Origin: Sphingobium jiangsuense
Lineage (GTDB): Bacteria > Pseudomonadota > Alphaproteobacteria > Sphingomonadales > Sphingomonadaceae
Direction: 5' to 3'
NCBI RefSeq assembly: GCF_014196495.1
Contig: NZ_JACIDT010000002.1
Location: 248,001 to 312,000, forward strand
Length of the DNA stretch: 64,000 nucleotides
Made by a program: the position numbers and the translations under genes. The notes beneath the pieces are model-generated. The model was not told where the DNA came from. It was given only the letters and a program-made list of their open reading frames with translations, and ran no database searches. The first letter of the stretch is position 1. Each line of letters begins with the position of its first letter. This document shows positions 1 through 8,025 of the stretch, one piece after another.

Positions 1-638
1 ATGAACATCAGATTGTCGGGATCGGCCCCGATGCCGCCCAATATGCCGAACACCATCTGGAGAAAGAAGCCGGGCCTGATCAGCCCCCGGTCGAGGAAAT
101 GGGCGAGGTTGTAGAGATGCCCCACATCATAGCATTCATGCTCGAACCGGGTTCCCGCCTCGGACAGGGTTTCGAGGATATAGGCGATGTCGCGGAAGGT
201 ATTGCGGAAGATATAATCGTCCGAATTCCTGATATAGGCTTCTTCCCAGCCATGCTTCCAGCTCTTGATCCGGTTGGCGGCCGGGAAGAAGGCGAAGTTG
301 ATCGAGCCCATGTTGAGCGAGCACAGTTCCGGCTTGAACCGGACCGCCGCCGCCAGCCGTTCCTCGACCGTCATGGTGATCGACCCGCCGGTGGTGATGT
401 TGACCACCGCGTCGGTCGCCTGCTTGATGACGGGCAGGAAGCGGCCATAGACGTCCGGGTCGCCGGTGGGGCGTCCGTCCTCCGGCATGCGGGCATGCAG
501 GTGCAATATCGCCGCGCCCGCCTCCGCCGCGGCGATCGCCTGACCGGCGATTTCCTCCGGCGTCACCGGCAGCGCGTCCGACATGCTCGGCACATGCGCC
601 GATCCCGTCACCGCGCAGCTTATGATTATCTTCGACAT
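1..638 (-). CDS. BKACE family (DUF849) beta-keto acid cleavage enzyme, C-terminus outside window
   Basis: The first ~212 residues read as a DUF849/BKACE protein. Members of this family condense a beta-keto acid with acetyl-CoA to give acetoacetate and a new CoA ester. The N-terminus has the strand IIISCAVTGS, and the metal-binding HLHAR motif (His-x-His) lies at about residues 46-50. The ATG at 638 lies inside the end of the Rieske gene, a 13-nt overlap that suggests translational coupling. It is the last visible gene of the catabolic operon and probably handles a product of ring cleavage. The substrate cannot be read from sequence. The gene runs off the left edge. Confidence 0.85.
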   Translation of the reverse strand, partial: MSKIIISCAVTGSAHVPSMSDALPVTPEEIAGQAIAAAEAGAAILHLHARMPEDGRPTGDPDVYGRFLPVIKQATDAVVNITTGGSITMTVEERLAAAVRFKPELCSLNMGSINFAFFPAANRIKSWKHGWEEAYIRNSDDYIFRNTFRDIAYILETLSEAGTRFEHECYDVGHLYNLAHFLDRGLIRPGFFLQMVFGILGGIGADPDNLMF

Positions 639-1666
639 GCTTCTGTTTCCCGTTCTTCCCTGATGAGCTTGCGCAGGATGCGCCGCGCGCGGACCGCGCC
701 CGCATCGCTTTCCAGGATGACTGGGTGCAGATCCCAGAAATCCTCACCGTCGAGCGCGCCGTGCTGGGCGATGATCATCGGCTTGTCCTGATGCTCGAAG
801 GCGATGCGGAAACCTTCGTCCAGCGCAGCGTGCAGCACCGCATCGTCGCGGCGGAAATCGCGGGCGTTGGACCAGAAATAATGGGTGCTGTCCCTGGTTT
901 CCGGCGTCATCAGATGCGCGCCGGGCGTTTCCCGGCCGATCCGCTCCGGCTGCCCGGCGCCGGTCACGCCGACGACCAGCTGCATATTGCCCGGCGGATA
1001 CCATGTGACGTCGAGCCAGCGATCCACCGGCGCGCCGTTGCATTCGTAGAGCGCATCGAGCGCGGGTGGCAGGATCTCGTTGCGGGTCAGGCGGTTGGAA
1101 TGGACGATGTCGCCGTCCTGCTTCACGTCGACCTCCGCCCGCCGCACCGCCTCGCTGCCCAGCAGGCCCTTGTGCAGAAACTCGATATGGCCGAGGTCCA
1201 TGATGTTGTCGGTCATATATTCGTAATTGGCGGGCGTGTGCATATAGCCGCGGTTGATCGCGTAGCGATCCGGGTCCAGCCCGGCCAGCGCGGGAATGGT
1301 GGCGGGATCGGCCCGATCCGGCGCGCCCATCCAGATCCAGACGAGCATATGCCGCTCCTCGACCGGATAGGTCTGCGCCTTCGCATTGGGCGGGATATGG
1401 CCGTCGCCTTGCGGGTTCATCACGCAGCGACCGTCAAGGTCGAAGCGCAGGCCGTGATAGGGACATTCGATCACATCACCGATGCGCTCGCCCAGCGACA
1501 GCGGGGCGAAGCGGTGCGGGCAGCGGTTGCGCATCGCATGCACCGCTCCCTGCGCGTCGCGCGCGAAGAGAATGTCCTCGTCGAGGATGCGGCGGTGGAA
1601 GCTCCCCCCATCGGGGATTTCGTCCTGCCAGGCCGCGACATACCAGCAGTTGCGGAGAAAGGACAT
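626..1666 (-). CDS. Rieske aromatic oxygenase, vanillate O-demethylase (VanA)-like
   Basis: This 346-residue protein has VanA-type architecture and length. The N-terminal Rieske [2Fe-2S] site is C-P-H followed about 16 residues later by C-P-Y-H. The mononuclear iron site DNIMDLGHIEFLH follows at about residue 160. Such enzymes demethylate or hydroxylate aromatic acids using electrons from a separate reductase, and no reductase is visible in this window. The start MSFLRNCWYVAAW is typical of the family and has GAGGAG upstream; a longer in-frame extension is not coding-like. It lies 14 nt after the FAD monooxygenase and overlaps the BKACE gene. Confidence 0.88.
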   Translation of the reverse strand: MSFLRNCWYVAAWQDEIPDGGSFHRRILDEDILFARDAQGAVHAMRNRCPHRFAPLSLGERIGDVIECPYHGLRFDLDGRCVMNPQGDGHIPPNAKAQTYPVEERHMLVWIWMGAPDRADPATIPALAGLDPDRYAINRGYMHTPANYEYMTDNIMDLGHIEFLHKGLLGSEAVRRAEVDVKQDGDIVHSNRLTRNEILPPALDALYECNGAPVDRWLDVTWYPPGNMQLVVGVTGAGQPERIGRETPGAHLMTPETRDSTHYFWSNARDFRRDDAVLHAALDEGFRIAFEHQDKPMIIAQHGALDGEDFWDLHPVILESDAGAVRARRILRKLIREERETEACRR

Positions 1667-1680
1667 GGGGCTCGCTCCTC

Positions 1681-2820
1681 TCAATAATCCGCCATCAGCG
1701 CATGGGTCGCGCGATGCAGCAGGCCACCCTGATCGGCGTCGGGATTGCGGACGCCGCTCCATTGCTCCAGCTCCCAAGCGGCGAGCTGCGCCGAGCATTC
1801 GACCACGTAGCGGACGCGATCGAGGCGGCGGCGCATGAATTCCCCCAGCGCCGCTTCCAGCGTGCCGTCGCCGCCCAGCAGCTCGCCCAGCAGCACCGCA
1901 TCCTCGACCGCCATCGCCGCGCCCTGCGCCAGATGCGGTGTCGTCGTATGCACCGCGTCCCCGGCGAGCAGCACGCGCCCCTTGTGCCACGGCTTGTCGA
2001 CCAGCATGGTCAGCATCGGCCGGTAGACGACGGCTGCCGGATCGGTGATCTGATCGCGCAGCCGGGCGACGAGACCGCCATAGCCCTTAAGCCGGTTGCG
2101 CATCTCCTCCGTCACGGTCGGCCCTTCATGCCAGGTGCCGTCCTTTTCGGCGGTGACGATGAACATGTACATCAGCGTCGGGGACAGCGGCACCAGTCCC
2201 ACCTTGGTGTCCGGGCCGAAGAACACCATGCCGGTGTCCATCTCCGCCGGGCGAGGGAAATTATAGCGCCAGCAGCCCTGTCCGTTGAAGTGCGGCGCAT
2301 AGTCGTCGCCGAAAAGCTGCCTGCGCGTCGGCGAGAAGGCGCCTTCATAGCCGATGACCAGATCGTAGCGGCGTGCGCTGCCGTCGCTGAACGTCACATC
2401 GACGCCGGCGCCATCGTCCTTCCACGCGGTCACGGTGGTGCCGAGGCGGATATCGGCGCCCACATCGGTCGCGCCCCTGATCAGCACATCGTGCAGCCGG
2501 GGACGGGTGATGCCGTTATTGGCGGGCAGGTGGGGCGCGGCGTCGCGCGGCCCCGGCGGATCGAACAGCACATTGCCCTGCGCGTCATGCACCCGCCAGC
2601 CGTTGAACGCCGATCCATTGTCGAGGCAGTCCTGCGCGAGGCCGACCCGGTCCATCGCCCGCAGGAAGTTGTTGGGCTGGATGATGCCGACGCCGTAGAC
2701 GGTCCATTGCGGTTCCTTCTCGACAAGATCGACGGCGATCCCCCGGAGGCGCAGCGCGCGGGCGGCGACCAGCCCGCCAATGCCTCCGCCGATGACGAGA
2801 ACGCGCGAGACGACGGGCAT
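1681..2820 (-). CDS. FAD-dependent aromatic monooxygenase (salicylate hydroxylase-like)
   Basis: This 379-residue class A flavin monooxygenase has the Rossmann motif GGGIGG at residues 10-15. The second FAD motif (GDAVHTTTPHLAQGAAMAVED) starts near residue 290. Such enzymes use NAD(P)H and O2 to hydroxylate an aromatic ring, often ortho or para to an existing hydroxyl. The ATG shares one base with the stop of the upstream extradiol dioxygenase (TGATG) and has a GGAGG site, so the pair is co-translated. In context it probably makes the catechol-type substrate for ring cleavage. The real substrate is not determinable. Confidence 0.87.
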   Translation of the reverse strand: MPVVSRVLVIGGGIGGLVAARALRLRGIAVDLVEKEPQWTVYGVGIIQPNNFLRAMDRVGLAQDCLDNGSAFNGWRVHDAQGNVLFDPPGPRDAAPHLPANNGITRPRLHDVLIRGATDVGADIRLGTTVTAWKDDGAGVDVTFSDGSARRYDLVIGYEGAFSPTRRQLFGDDYAPHFNGQGCWRYNFPRPAEMDTGMVFFGPDTKVGLVPLSPTLMYMFIVTAEKDGTWHEGPTVTEEMRNRLKGYGGLVARLRDQITDPAAVVYRPMLTMLVDKPWHKGRVLLAGDAVHTTTPHLAQGAAMAVEDAVLLGELLGGDGTLEAALGEFMRRRLDRVRYVVECSAQLAAWELEQWSGVRNPDADQGGLLHRATHALMADY

Positions 2821-3812
2821 CAGTTGGTTCCTCCATTGGCCTGCGGCGCTTCCTGCGTCAGGTAGCGGACGTCCCAGCTCGGCGCCTGCCGCAGGAAGGC
2901 GGGCAGGTCGTGGGTGAAATGGGCGAAGGCGAAGAGGGGACTCACCCAGTCGCGCGGCACCCAGTTGTCGTCCACATAATCGGCATCGGCGCCATATTCC
3001 GCCTCGCCCCCCGCCGGGCAGGGCAGATAGTAGAAGAGCGCGGAATCGATCCGGTGCCGTCCAAGGCCCAGATGCGACCCTTTCCACCCCTTGCGCGTCA
3101 TGTGGTTGGCGCCGGTCATGATCTCGTCGATATCCTCCACCCCGAAATTGGCGTGGTGGAAGCGCACCTTGCCGTCCATGCCGGGGAAGGGGGCGTTGGC
3201 GTTGAGCAGCAGGATATTGTGATGGTTGATCGAGCCGTCCGCGCGCAGATACATGCCGAAGCCGCGCTGATGATCCGACAGGCGGAAGTTCAGCCTGTCG
3301 CGCATGAACGCATAGCCCGCCTCATACTCCGGGATCGCCCAGACCGCATGGTTGATGACCTTGGGCCGAGCCCGTTCCCGCCATTTGCGGTGCTGGTTCA
3401 GCCGGTTGACCCGGCCGGGCGCATTGACCGGATCGGGCGCATAGACGACGGGCTTGCGGTCGAAGACGCGCAGCCCCATCGCGATGCCGAAGGGCGTCAG
3501 GAAATGGGCGGTGCCGTCCTGCGCCCGTCGCACCTCGATATCGGCGGCGAGCCCCGCCACCAGCGCTTCGAGCGATTTTTCGCTGTCCACGCCCCAGACG
3601 ACCTGCCGCACGCCGTCGCCCTCCATCGGGCTGGGCGGCAGCGCGGATCCGCCGCGCGGGCGGAGCACGACGCTGGACCCTTCGGTGAGACCGAAGCGGA
3701 AGCCTTCCCCCTCCCGTTCCGCCGTGCCGAGGCCGAAATCCTCGAAAAAGCGGACGCAAAGGGCGAGGTCGCTTACCTCGTAAATCAGGGATTCGATGCC
3801 GATAATGGCCAT
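2820..3812 (-). CDS. two-domain extradiol ring-cleavage dioxygenase (VOC superfamily)
   Basis: This 330-residue protein has two vicinal-oxygen-chelate domains, as in type I extradiol dioxygenases. The probable iron ligands are all in the C-terminal domain: a His in VINHAVWAIPEYE, a His in SINHHNILLLN, and a Glu in LPCPAGGEAEYGAD. The family opens catecholic rings next to one hydroxyl with O2. The start MAIIGIESL is preceded by GGAGGA, and the gene follows the TonB receptor after 16 nt. It forms the core of the operon together with the monooxygenase and Rieske genes. Substrate unknown. Confidence 0.85.
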   Translation of the reverse strand: MAIIGIESLIYEVSDLALCVRFFEDFGLGTAEREGEGFRFGLTEGSSVVLRPRGGSALPPSPMEGDGVRQVVWGVDSEKSLEALVAGLAADIEVRRAQDGTAHFLTPFGIAMGLRVFDRKPVVYAPDPVNAPGRVNRLNQHRKWRERARPKVINHAVWAIPEYEAGYAFMRDRLNFRLSDHQRGFGMYLRADGSINHHNILLLNANAPFPGMDGKVRFHHANFGVEDIDEIMTGANHMTRKGWKGSHLGLGRHRIDSALFYYLPCPAGGEAEYGADADYVDDNWVPRDWVSPLFAFAHFTHDLPAFLRQAPSWDVRYLTQEAPQANGGTN

Positions 3813-3828
3813 CGGTCCATTCCTCCGT

Positions 3829-5976
3829 TCAGAAATTGGCCTTGAAGGACACGCCATAGGTGCGCGGGTCCCGCAGATAGGTGAGGCGCGGAAAGCCCCA
3901 GAGATCCGCCGAAATGAGCTGGTTGGACACGATCGTCCGGTCGCCCAGGTTACGGCCCCAGGCCGAAAGGCTCCACCAGTCGCCGCTGTGATAGGTCAGC
4001 GATGCGTTGTAGATGGAATAGGACGGCTGGTAGGAACCGGCATGCTCATAGGGGTCGAAATACATGTCGCCGGAAAAGAGCGCGTCGCCGTTGAGGCTGA
4101 TCCGGGCGCCGTTGGCGCCGACCGGAATGTCATATTGCGCGCCGAGGCGGGCGGTATATTTGGCCGAGCCGGGCAGGCGGTTCCCGGCGAGGGAAACCGG
4201 CCCCGCGGCCGGATCCAGCGGGTCGGGCGTGACATATTCGTCATAGCTGGCGTCGAGCAGGCCCAGCGACAGGTCGATCCGCAGCCGGTTGGTCGGCCGC
4301 GCGGTGATTTCCGCCTCCAACCCCTTGATCGTCGCCTTGGCCGCATTCTCGTCGATGGTCGCGGCGCCGACGATGCGGGTGACGACCAGATCCTTGTAAT
4401 CATACCAGAAGGCGGCGAGATTGGCGGTGAGGTGCCGGTCGAACAATTGCGCCTTCAGGCCGGCTTCGTAGCTGAGCAGCTTTTCCGGGTCGGTGCCGGG
4501 ACCGGGCACGCCGATGGTGAAGCCGCCGCTCTTGAACCCCTTGGAAATGCCCGCATAGAGGTTGAGGTTCGGCGACGGTTCGAATTGCAGCGTGGCCTTG
4601 GGCGTGAAGGCGTTGAAGCTCTTTTCCCCGCCCGACGGTATCGGCACGAACGGCGCGGTGAAGGTGCCGTCGGCGGAGCGCTTCTCATGGCTGTAGCGCG
4701 CGCCGAGGATCAGCTTCCAATTGTCTACGAATTCCAGCGATCCGTGCGCGAAGGCGGCATAGGCCTTGGTCTTGCCGCTGCCGCGCTGGTCGAATTGCGC
4801 ACCGGGCGCGATATACATCGGGATGTGGATGAAGCCTTCCACGGATTCGGTGAAATAATAGCTGCCGAGGATGAAATCCCAGTTGGAGCCGTTGGCCAGC
4901 AGCTGCACTTCCTCGCTGAACTGATGCTGCCCCTCGAACTGGCTGATGGCGCCTTGCGACGGGCTGGTGCCGATCAGTTCGTCCAGCGCGCGGAAGCGGG
5001 ACTTGCGATAGGCGGTGATCGATTTGAGCGACAGATTGTCCGCCAGATCGAGGTTGAGCGTCCCGGCAAGGCCCCACACGCGGATGCGGCGATAGGGATC
5101 GACGCCGGAAACCACGTTGCGGATGGTCGACGGGCGGTTGCCGACGCTTTCGGCATAGGTCGGCACGCCGGGCAGCGCGCCGCCCGCCTGATGCACGACG
5201 CCGAAGCTGTCATTGGCGTGGAAATAATCGGCGGCCAGTTCGAGGCTCAGATTTTCGGTCGGCGTCAGGTCGATGGTGATGCGGGCGGCCTGTTCCTTGC
5301 GGGTGTCGATATCCTTGCCGGTCGCCTCGTTCTTGCCGTAGCCGCCCCGGTCGATGAAGAAGGCCGCCGCACGCACGGCGATCTTGCCCGGCACCGGTGC
5401 GCCGCCGATGCCCATCTCGCCCTGCACCAGCCCGTAATTGCCGATGTCGATATTGATGTTGCCGGTGGTGTCCTGCGTCGGTTTGCGGTTGATGACGTTG
5501 ATCGATCCGCCGGTCGCGTTGCGGCCGTAAAGGTCGCCCTGCGGCCCGCGCACCACCTCGATCCGGTCGACGTCGAAATAGCTGGCGACCTGCGCGCGCG
5601 GCCGGGCGATATAGACGCCATTGGCGTGATAGGCGACGTTGCTGTCGATGCCGAGGCCGAGGAAATTGTTCCCGACGCCGCGCAGATAGATATAGGTGAC
5701 GCCGCTGTTGGTCTGAAGGTTGAAATTGGGCACGGCCGCGCCGAGTTGCAGCGGGTTGCTGACGCCGAACCGGTCGAGCGCGGCGCCGCCGACGGCGGAA
5801 ACGGCCAGCGGCACGTCCTGCACGCTCTCGGACCGCTTCTGCGCGGTGACGATGATATCCCCGGCATTGGCGATGTCGTCGGCCGCCGCCGTGCCGGCGG
5901 ATTGCGCGTGCGCCGCGCCGGCCCAACTCAGGGCGGCGAGGCTGACAAAGGCATGAATGCGTGCTGATAGCGCCAT
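3829..5976 (-). CDS. TonB-dependent outer-membrane receptor
   Basis: This 715-residue receptor has a signal peptide ending near AAHAQ (about residue 25) and a TonB-box-like segment (DIIVTAQKRSESVQDVP). A plug domain with VRGPQGDLYGRNATGG follows, then a long beta-barrel ending in the aromatic C-terminus SFKANF. It imports a substrate across the outer membrane using TonB energy. As first gene of the operon it probably takes up the aromatic substrate of the downstream enzymes. Sphingomonads commonly use such receptors for lignin-derived aromatics. The start has GGAGGG upstream. Confidence 0.92.
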   Translation of the reverse strand: MALSARIHAFVSLAALSWAGAAHAQSAGTAAADDIANAGDIIVTAQKRSESVQDVPLAVSAVGGAALDRFGVSNPLQLGAAVPNFNLQTNSGVTYIYLRGVGNNFLGLGIDSNVAYHANGVYIARPRAQVASYFDVDRIEVVRGPQGDLYGRNATGGSINVINRKPTQDTTGNINIDIGNYGLVQGEMGIGGAPVPGKIAVRAAAFFIDRGGYGKNEATGKDIDTRKEQAARITIDLTPTENLSLELAADYFHANDSFGVVHQAGGALPGVPTYAESVGNRPSTIRNVVSGVDPYRRIRVWGLAGTLNLDLADNLSLKSITAYRKSRFRALDELIGTSPSQGAISQFEGQHQFSEEVQLLANGSNWDFILGSYYFTESVEGFIHIPMYIAPGAQFDQRGSGKTKAYAAFAHGSLEFVDNWKLILGARYSHEKRSADGTFTAPFVPIPSGGEKSFNAFTPKATLQFEPSPNLNLYAGISKGFKSGGFTIGVPGPGTDPEKLLSYEAGLKAQLFDRHLTANLAAFWYDYKDLVVTRIVGAATIDENAAKATIKGLEAEITARPTNRLRIDLSLGLLDASYDEYVTPDPLDPAAGPVSLAGNRLPGSAKYTARLGAQYDIPVGANGARISLNGDALFSGDMYFDPYEHAGSYQPSYSIYNASLTYHSGDWWSLSAWGRNLGDRTIVSNQLISADLWGFPRLTYLRDPRTYGVSFKANF

Positions 5977-6052
5977 GATAACCCCCTCCTTTTTGAACGT
6001 CTTTGCGTTTCGTTGGAGGAAGCATGATGCGAAGGCCGGGTGCTGGAAAACA

Positions 6053-6066
6053 CTATCGGCAGATAG
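6053..6066. promoter_or_regulatory. candidate LysR operator upstream of the catabolic operon
   Basis: The interrupted palindrome CTATC-GGCA-GATAG lies in the 100-nt gap between the LysR gene and the TonB receptor gene. Its dyad fits the T-N11-A form bound by LysR-type regulators. It sits 77 nt upstream of the receptor start, a normal place for an activator site. Binding is inferred from position and symmetry only. Confidence 0.45.
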
Positions 6067-6076
6067 GTACTACAAG

Positions 6077-7030
6077 CTAGAGTTGTGGCTCGGCTTCCGG
6101 CGGGACGCCCGCCTGCTCGATGATCAGGCCGAAAGCCATGCGGATGAAGATATGGGCCGGGTCCAGCTCCCGCCGGTCGTGCCAGAACAGCTTTTCGTGC
6201 AGTTGCGGGATCTTCACCGGGCATTCGGCGACCGCCAGACCGAGGCGGGGCGCCAGCGTGTTCGCCAGCCGCCGCTGGGCCGTCGCGACGAAGGGCGTGC
6301 CGGGCAGCATGAAGAGCTGCGCGGCGAAATTGGGCACCTTCACCCCGATGTCGAAATCCGTCGCCATCGCCGCCCACGCATTTTCGACGATGGTCTTCAC
6401 CCCCGCGCCGAAATCCACGATATTGTGCCGCGCCTGACGATAGGTCGCCAGCGACATGCCGTCGCTTATGTCGACATGGGCGGGGTCGGCGACGCAGACG
6501 AAATCGTCGCGGAATATCGACATGGTGCGGATATGCCGGGTCGGCTTGTGCTGCCCGTAGAGCCGCAGGTCGGCGGCGGTCAGGCAGAAATCCAGATCGC
6601 CCATTTCCAGCCGCAGGAAGGTGTTGCGGCTGATCGGCTCCACCATGCACTGTATGCGCGGCGCCTTGGCCGCCAGATAGCGGAGCAGATGGGGCAGGAT
6701 GACGTGCAGGCAATAATCGCTCATCGCGATGCGGCAGGTATAATGGGCGGTGGCGGGGTCGAAATCCGGCCGCGTATCAAGCGCCGCCTGCGCGCTCAAC
6801 AGCGCCTCCCGCACCGGGATGACCAGCGAGCGGGCCAGCGGAGTGAGTTCGAGATTGCGGCCCACCCGCGTCAGCAACTCGTCGTCGAAATGGCGGCGCA
6901 GGCGTTGTAGCGCGCTGCTCGCGGCCTGCTGCGTGATGCACAGCCGCTTCGCCGCATGGGTGACGTTGCGCTCCTCCAGCAATATGTCGAGCGCGCGCAG
7001 CAGGTTGAGGTCGAAATGGCTCAGTTGCAT
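6077..7030 (-). CDS. LysR-type transcriptional regulator (NodD/PcpR-like)
   Basis: This 317-residue regulator has an N-terminal winged helix-turn-helix (FDLNLLRALDILLEERNVTHAAKRL, residues 5-29) and a LysR substrate-binding domain. It lies directly upstream of, and in the same direction as, the aromatic operon, so it probably controls that operon in response to an aromatic effector. The chosen start is MQLSHFDLN (ATG at 7030) with GGAGGAG 13 nt upstream. A GTG at 7057 would add nine residues. Only about 190 nt separate its start from the prophage boundary. Confidence 0.88.
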   Translation of the reverse strand: MQLSHFDLNLLRALDILLEERNVTHAAKRLCITQQAASSALQRLRRHFDDELLTRVGRNLELTPLARSLVIPVREALLSAQAALDTRPDFDPATAHYTCRIAMSDYCLHVILPHLLRYLAAKAPRIQCMVEPISRNTFLRLEMGDLDFCLTAADLRLYGQHKPTRHIRTMSIFRDDFVCVADPAHVDISDGMSLATYRQARHNIVDFGAGVKTIVENAWAAMATDFDIGVKVPNFAAQLFMLPGTPFVATAQRRLANTLAPRLGLAVAECPVKIPQLHEKLFWHDRRELDPAHIFIRMAFGLIIEQAGVPPEAEPQL

Positions 7031-7183
7031 CGGGACGGGAATTCTCCTCCCGGCCACCGGCTTTGTCGGGCATTATGTTTTGGGCAGCCCGCCGGTCGGC
7101 CTTGCCCATTGCTTAGCGGGGCGGCGGCGATTTCTCAATTGCGGACTTTCCGGTGCCGCGCCTGTGACGTGCCGCACATATGA

Positions 7184-7218
7184 AAAATCCCGCCAAGTCG
7201 CTGGACCTGCGGGATTTT
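7184..7218 (-). terminator. original tRNA-Val terminator left at attL
   Basis: A perfect 10-bp stem AAAATCCCGC / GCGGGATTTT with a 15-nt loop lies just beyond the CCA end of the tRNA remnant. On the minus strand it ends in a T run. It is probably the terminator the tRNA-Val gene used before integration, and now has no promoter-proximal tRNA. Confidence 0.7.
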
Positions 7219-7266
7219 CATGGTGGGCGTGGCAAGGATTGAACTTGCGACCCCTACGATGTCAAC
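7216..7266. repeat. attL: 51-bp duplication of the tRNA-Val 3' half
   Basis: These 51 bp are identical to 48982-49032. They cover the 3' part of tRNA-Val from the anticodon loop through the T arm, acceptor strand and CCA, plus a few trailing bases. Identity ends at 7267 (G here, A at 49033), so crossover happened within this block, probably in the anticodon region. The remnant lacks the 5' half and cannot form a tRNA. Confidence 0.93.
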
Positions 7267-7349
7267 GAAAGGGCCATGATGAAAAATGGCTGTTTTCCGC
7301 CATTTTCTGAAACGCAGAAGCATGAACGGAATAGGAACAAAGCGGCTTT

Positions 7350-7379
7350 TTGCGTGAAATTCACGCAAATTTCGCGCAA
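7350..7379. promoter_or_regulatory. candidate integrase arm-type sites, left end
   Basis: TTGCGTGA (7350-7357) and TCACGCAA (7361-7368) form an inverted pair around AAT. A variant TCGCGCAA (7372-7379) lies 11 bp further on. The same 8-mer occurs twice near the other prophage end (48898-48905 and 48909-48916), also 11 bp apart. Repeats on both arms with helical spacing fit the arm-type sites of a tyrosine integrase. This is inference from pattern. Confidence 0.5.
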
Positions 7380-7455
7380 GCTAGGGGTGGGCGTTTCGTC
7401 CACCCTCTGCCTCTAACGAAATGACGCCAAATGCCTTTGTCTCTCGTGAGAGGCG

Positions 7456-7469
7456 CTTTCGTTGACATC
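7456..7469. repeat. inverted 14-bp copy of the attL crossover edge
   Basis: CTTTCGTTGACATC is the exact reverse complement of 7258-7271, which spans the inner edge of the 51-bp att repeat. The stretch 7267-7523 is otherwise non-coding. It also holds a weak AAAATGGC / GCCATTTT dyad and the candidate arm sites, consistent with the left part of attP. Confidence 0.5.
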
Positions 7470-7523
7470 AAACCATCGCAACCCGCTTGACCGACTCGCT
7501 CTATTTGTTCTCTTTATGTTCAC

Positions 7524-7688
7524 ATGGAACAGATAGACGAAATCCGCGCGTCCGTCGCCGATGAACTGGAGCGACGGGGCTTAAGCAACAGGCAGTTCAT
7601 TCGAGAGATACGCGAAGGAAAGCGCGATGATGGCCCATTCATGACGGGCGCGCTGGCGTGGCACAGGCGGCAGGCCCGCGTGAGGTGA
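7524..7688 (+). CDS. small phage protein, 54 aa, unknown function
   Basis: This short open frame begins MEQIDEIRASVADELERRG and is rich in charged residues, so it is probably helical and soluble. No domain is recognised. It ends one base before the next gene's GTG, and the tail of this frame (GTGAGGTGA) supplies the GAGGTG ribosome site for that gene. It is the first gene inside attL on the plus strand, in a non-structural block with a SRAP gene. Confidence 0.5.
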   Translation: MEQIDEIRASVADELERRGLSNRQFIREIREGKRDDGPFMTGALAWHRRQARVR

Positions 7689-7689
7689 C

Positions 7690-8016
7690 GTGGCACGCTA
7701 CAGCAAGGACGGCCTCAAGATCGCGACCAATCTCTTCGAGGCCGCTGCCTGGCACTATACGGTCAAGGTTATCTGCCGCTGCGAGCACAGCGCGACCTTC
7801 GATCCCCACGGCCTCTGGTATCATTTTCATCGGCTTGGCTGGGATGACGATCTGAAGCGCGCCTGCAAGTGCTTCTGGTGTCGCCCTTGCGCGCACCGCT
7901 TCGGGCGCCGCGTTCGACCGATCCGGATCGAACTGGTGCGCGAGCCGCCGCAGATCAGCCTCCCATTGCCAACCGACAGGGAATGGAAGAGGATCGTCAG
8001 CCGCTGGCGAGGCTAG
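7690..8016 (+). CDS. Cys-rich putative zinc-ribbon protein
   Basis: This 108-residue protein (GTG start, GAGGTG upstream) has cysteines in VICRCEH near residue 30 and in CKCFWCRPC near residues 60-67. The spacing suits a zinc ribbon. The C-terminal half is Arg/Lys rich. A nucleic-acid-binding role is plausible but not shown. It lies directly before the SRAP gene and is probably co-transcribed with it. Confidence 0.6.
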   Translation: MARYSKDGLKIATNLFEAAAWHYTVKVICRCEHSATFDPHGLWYHFHRLGWDDDLKRACKCFWCRPCAHRFGRRVRPIRIELVREPPQISLPLPTDREWKRIVSRWRG

Positions 8017-8025
8017 GAGGCGTCC

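Noticed and set aside
3796..5967. 723-codon open frame on the plus strand opposite the TonB receptor
   Set aside because: It is a shadow of the high-GC receptor gene on the other strand. Its translation shows no domain and the minus-strand gene has clear receptor motifs.
7216..7266. second tRNA-Val gene at attL
   Set aside because: Only the 3' half is present; there is no 5' acceptor strand, D arm or promoter.
7135..7368. 77-codon minus-strand frame across attL
   Set aside because: It reads through the tRNA remnant and candidate arm sites, has no ribosome site, and exists only because of the junction.
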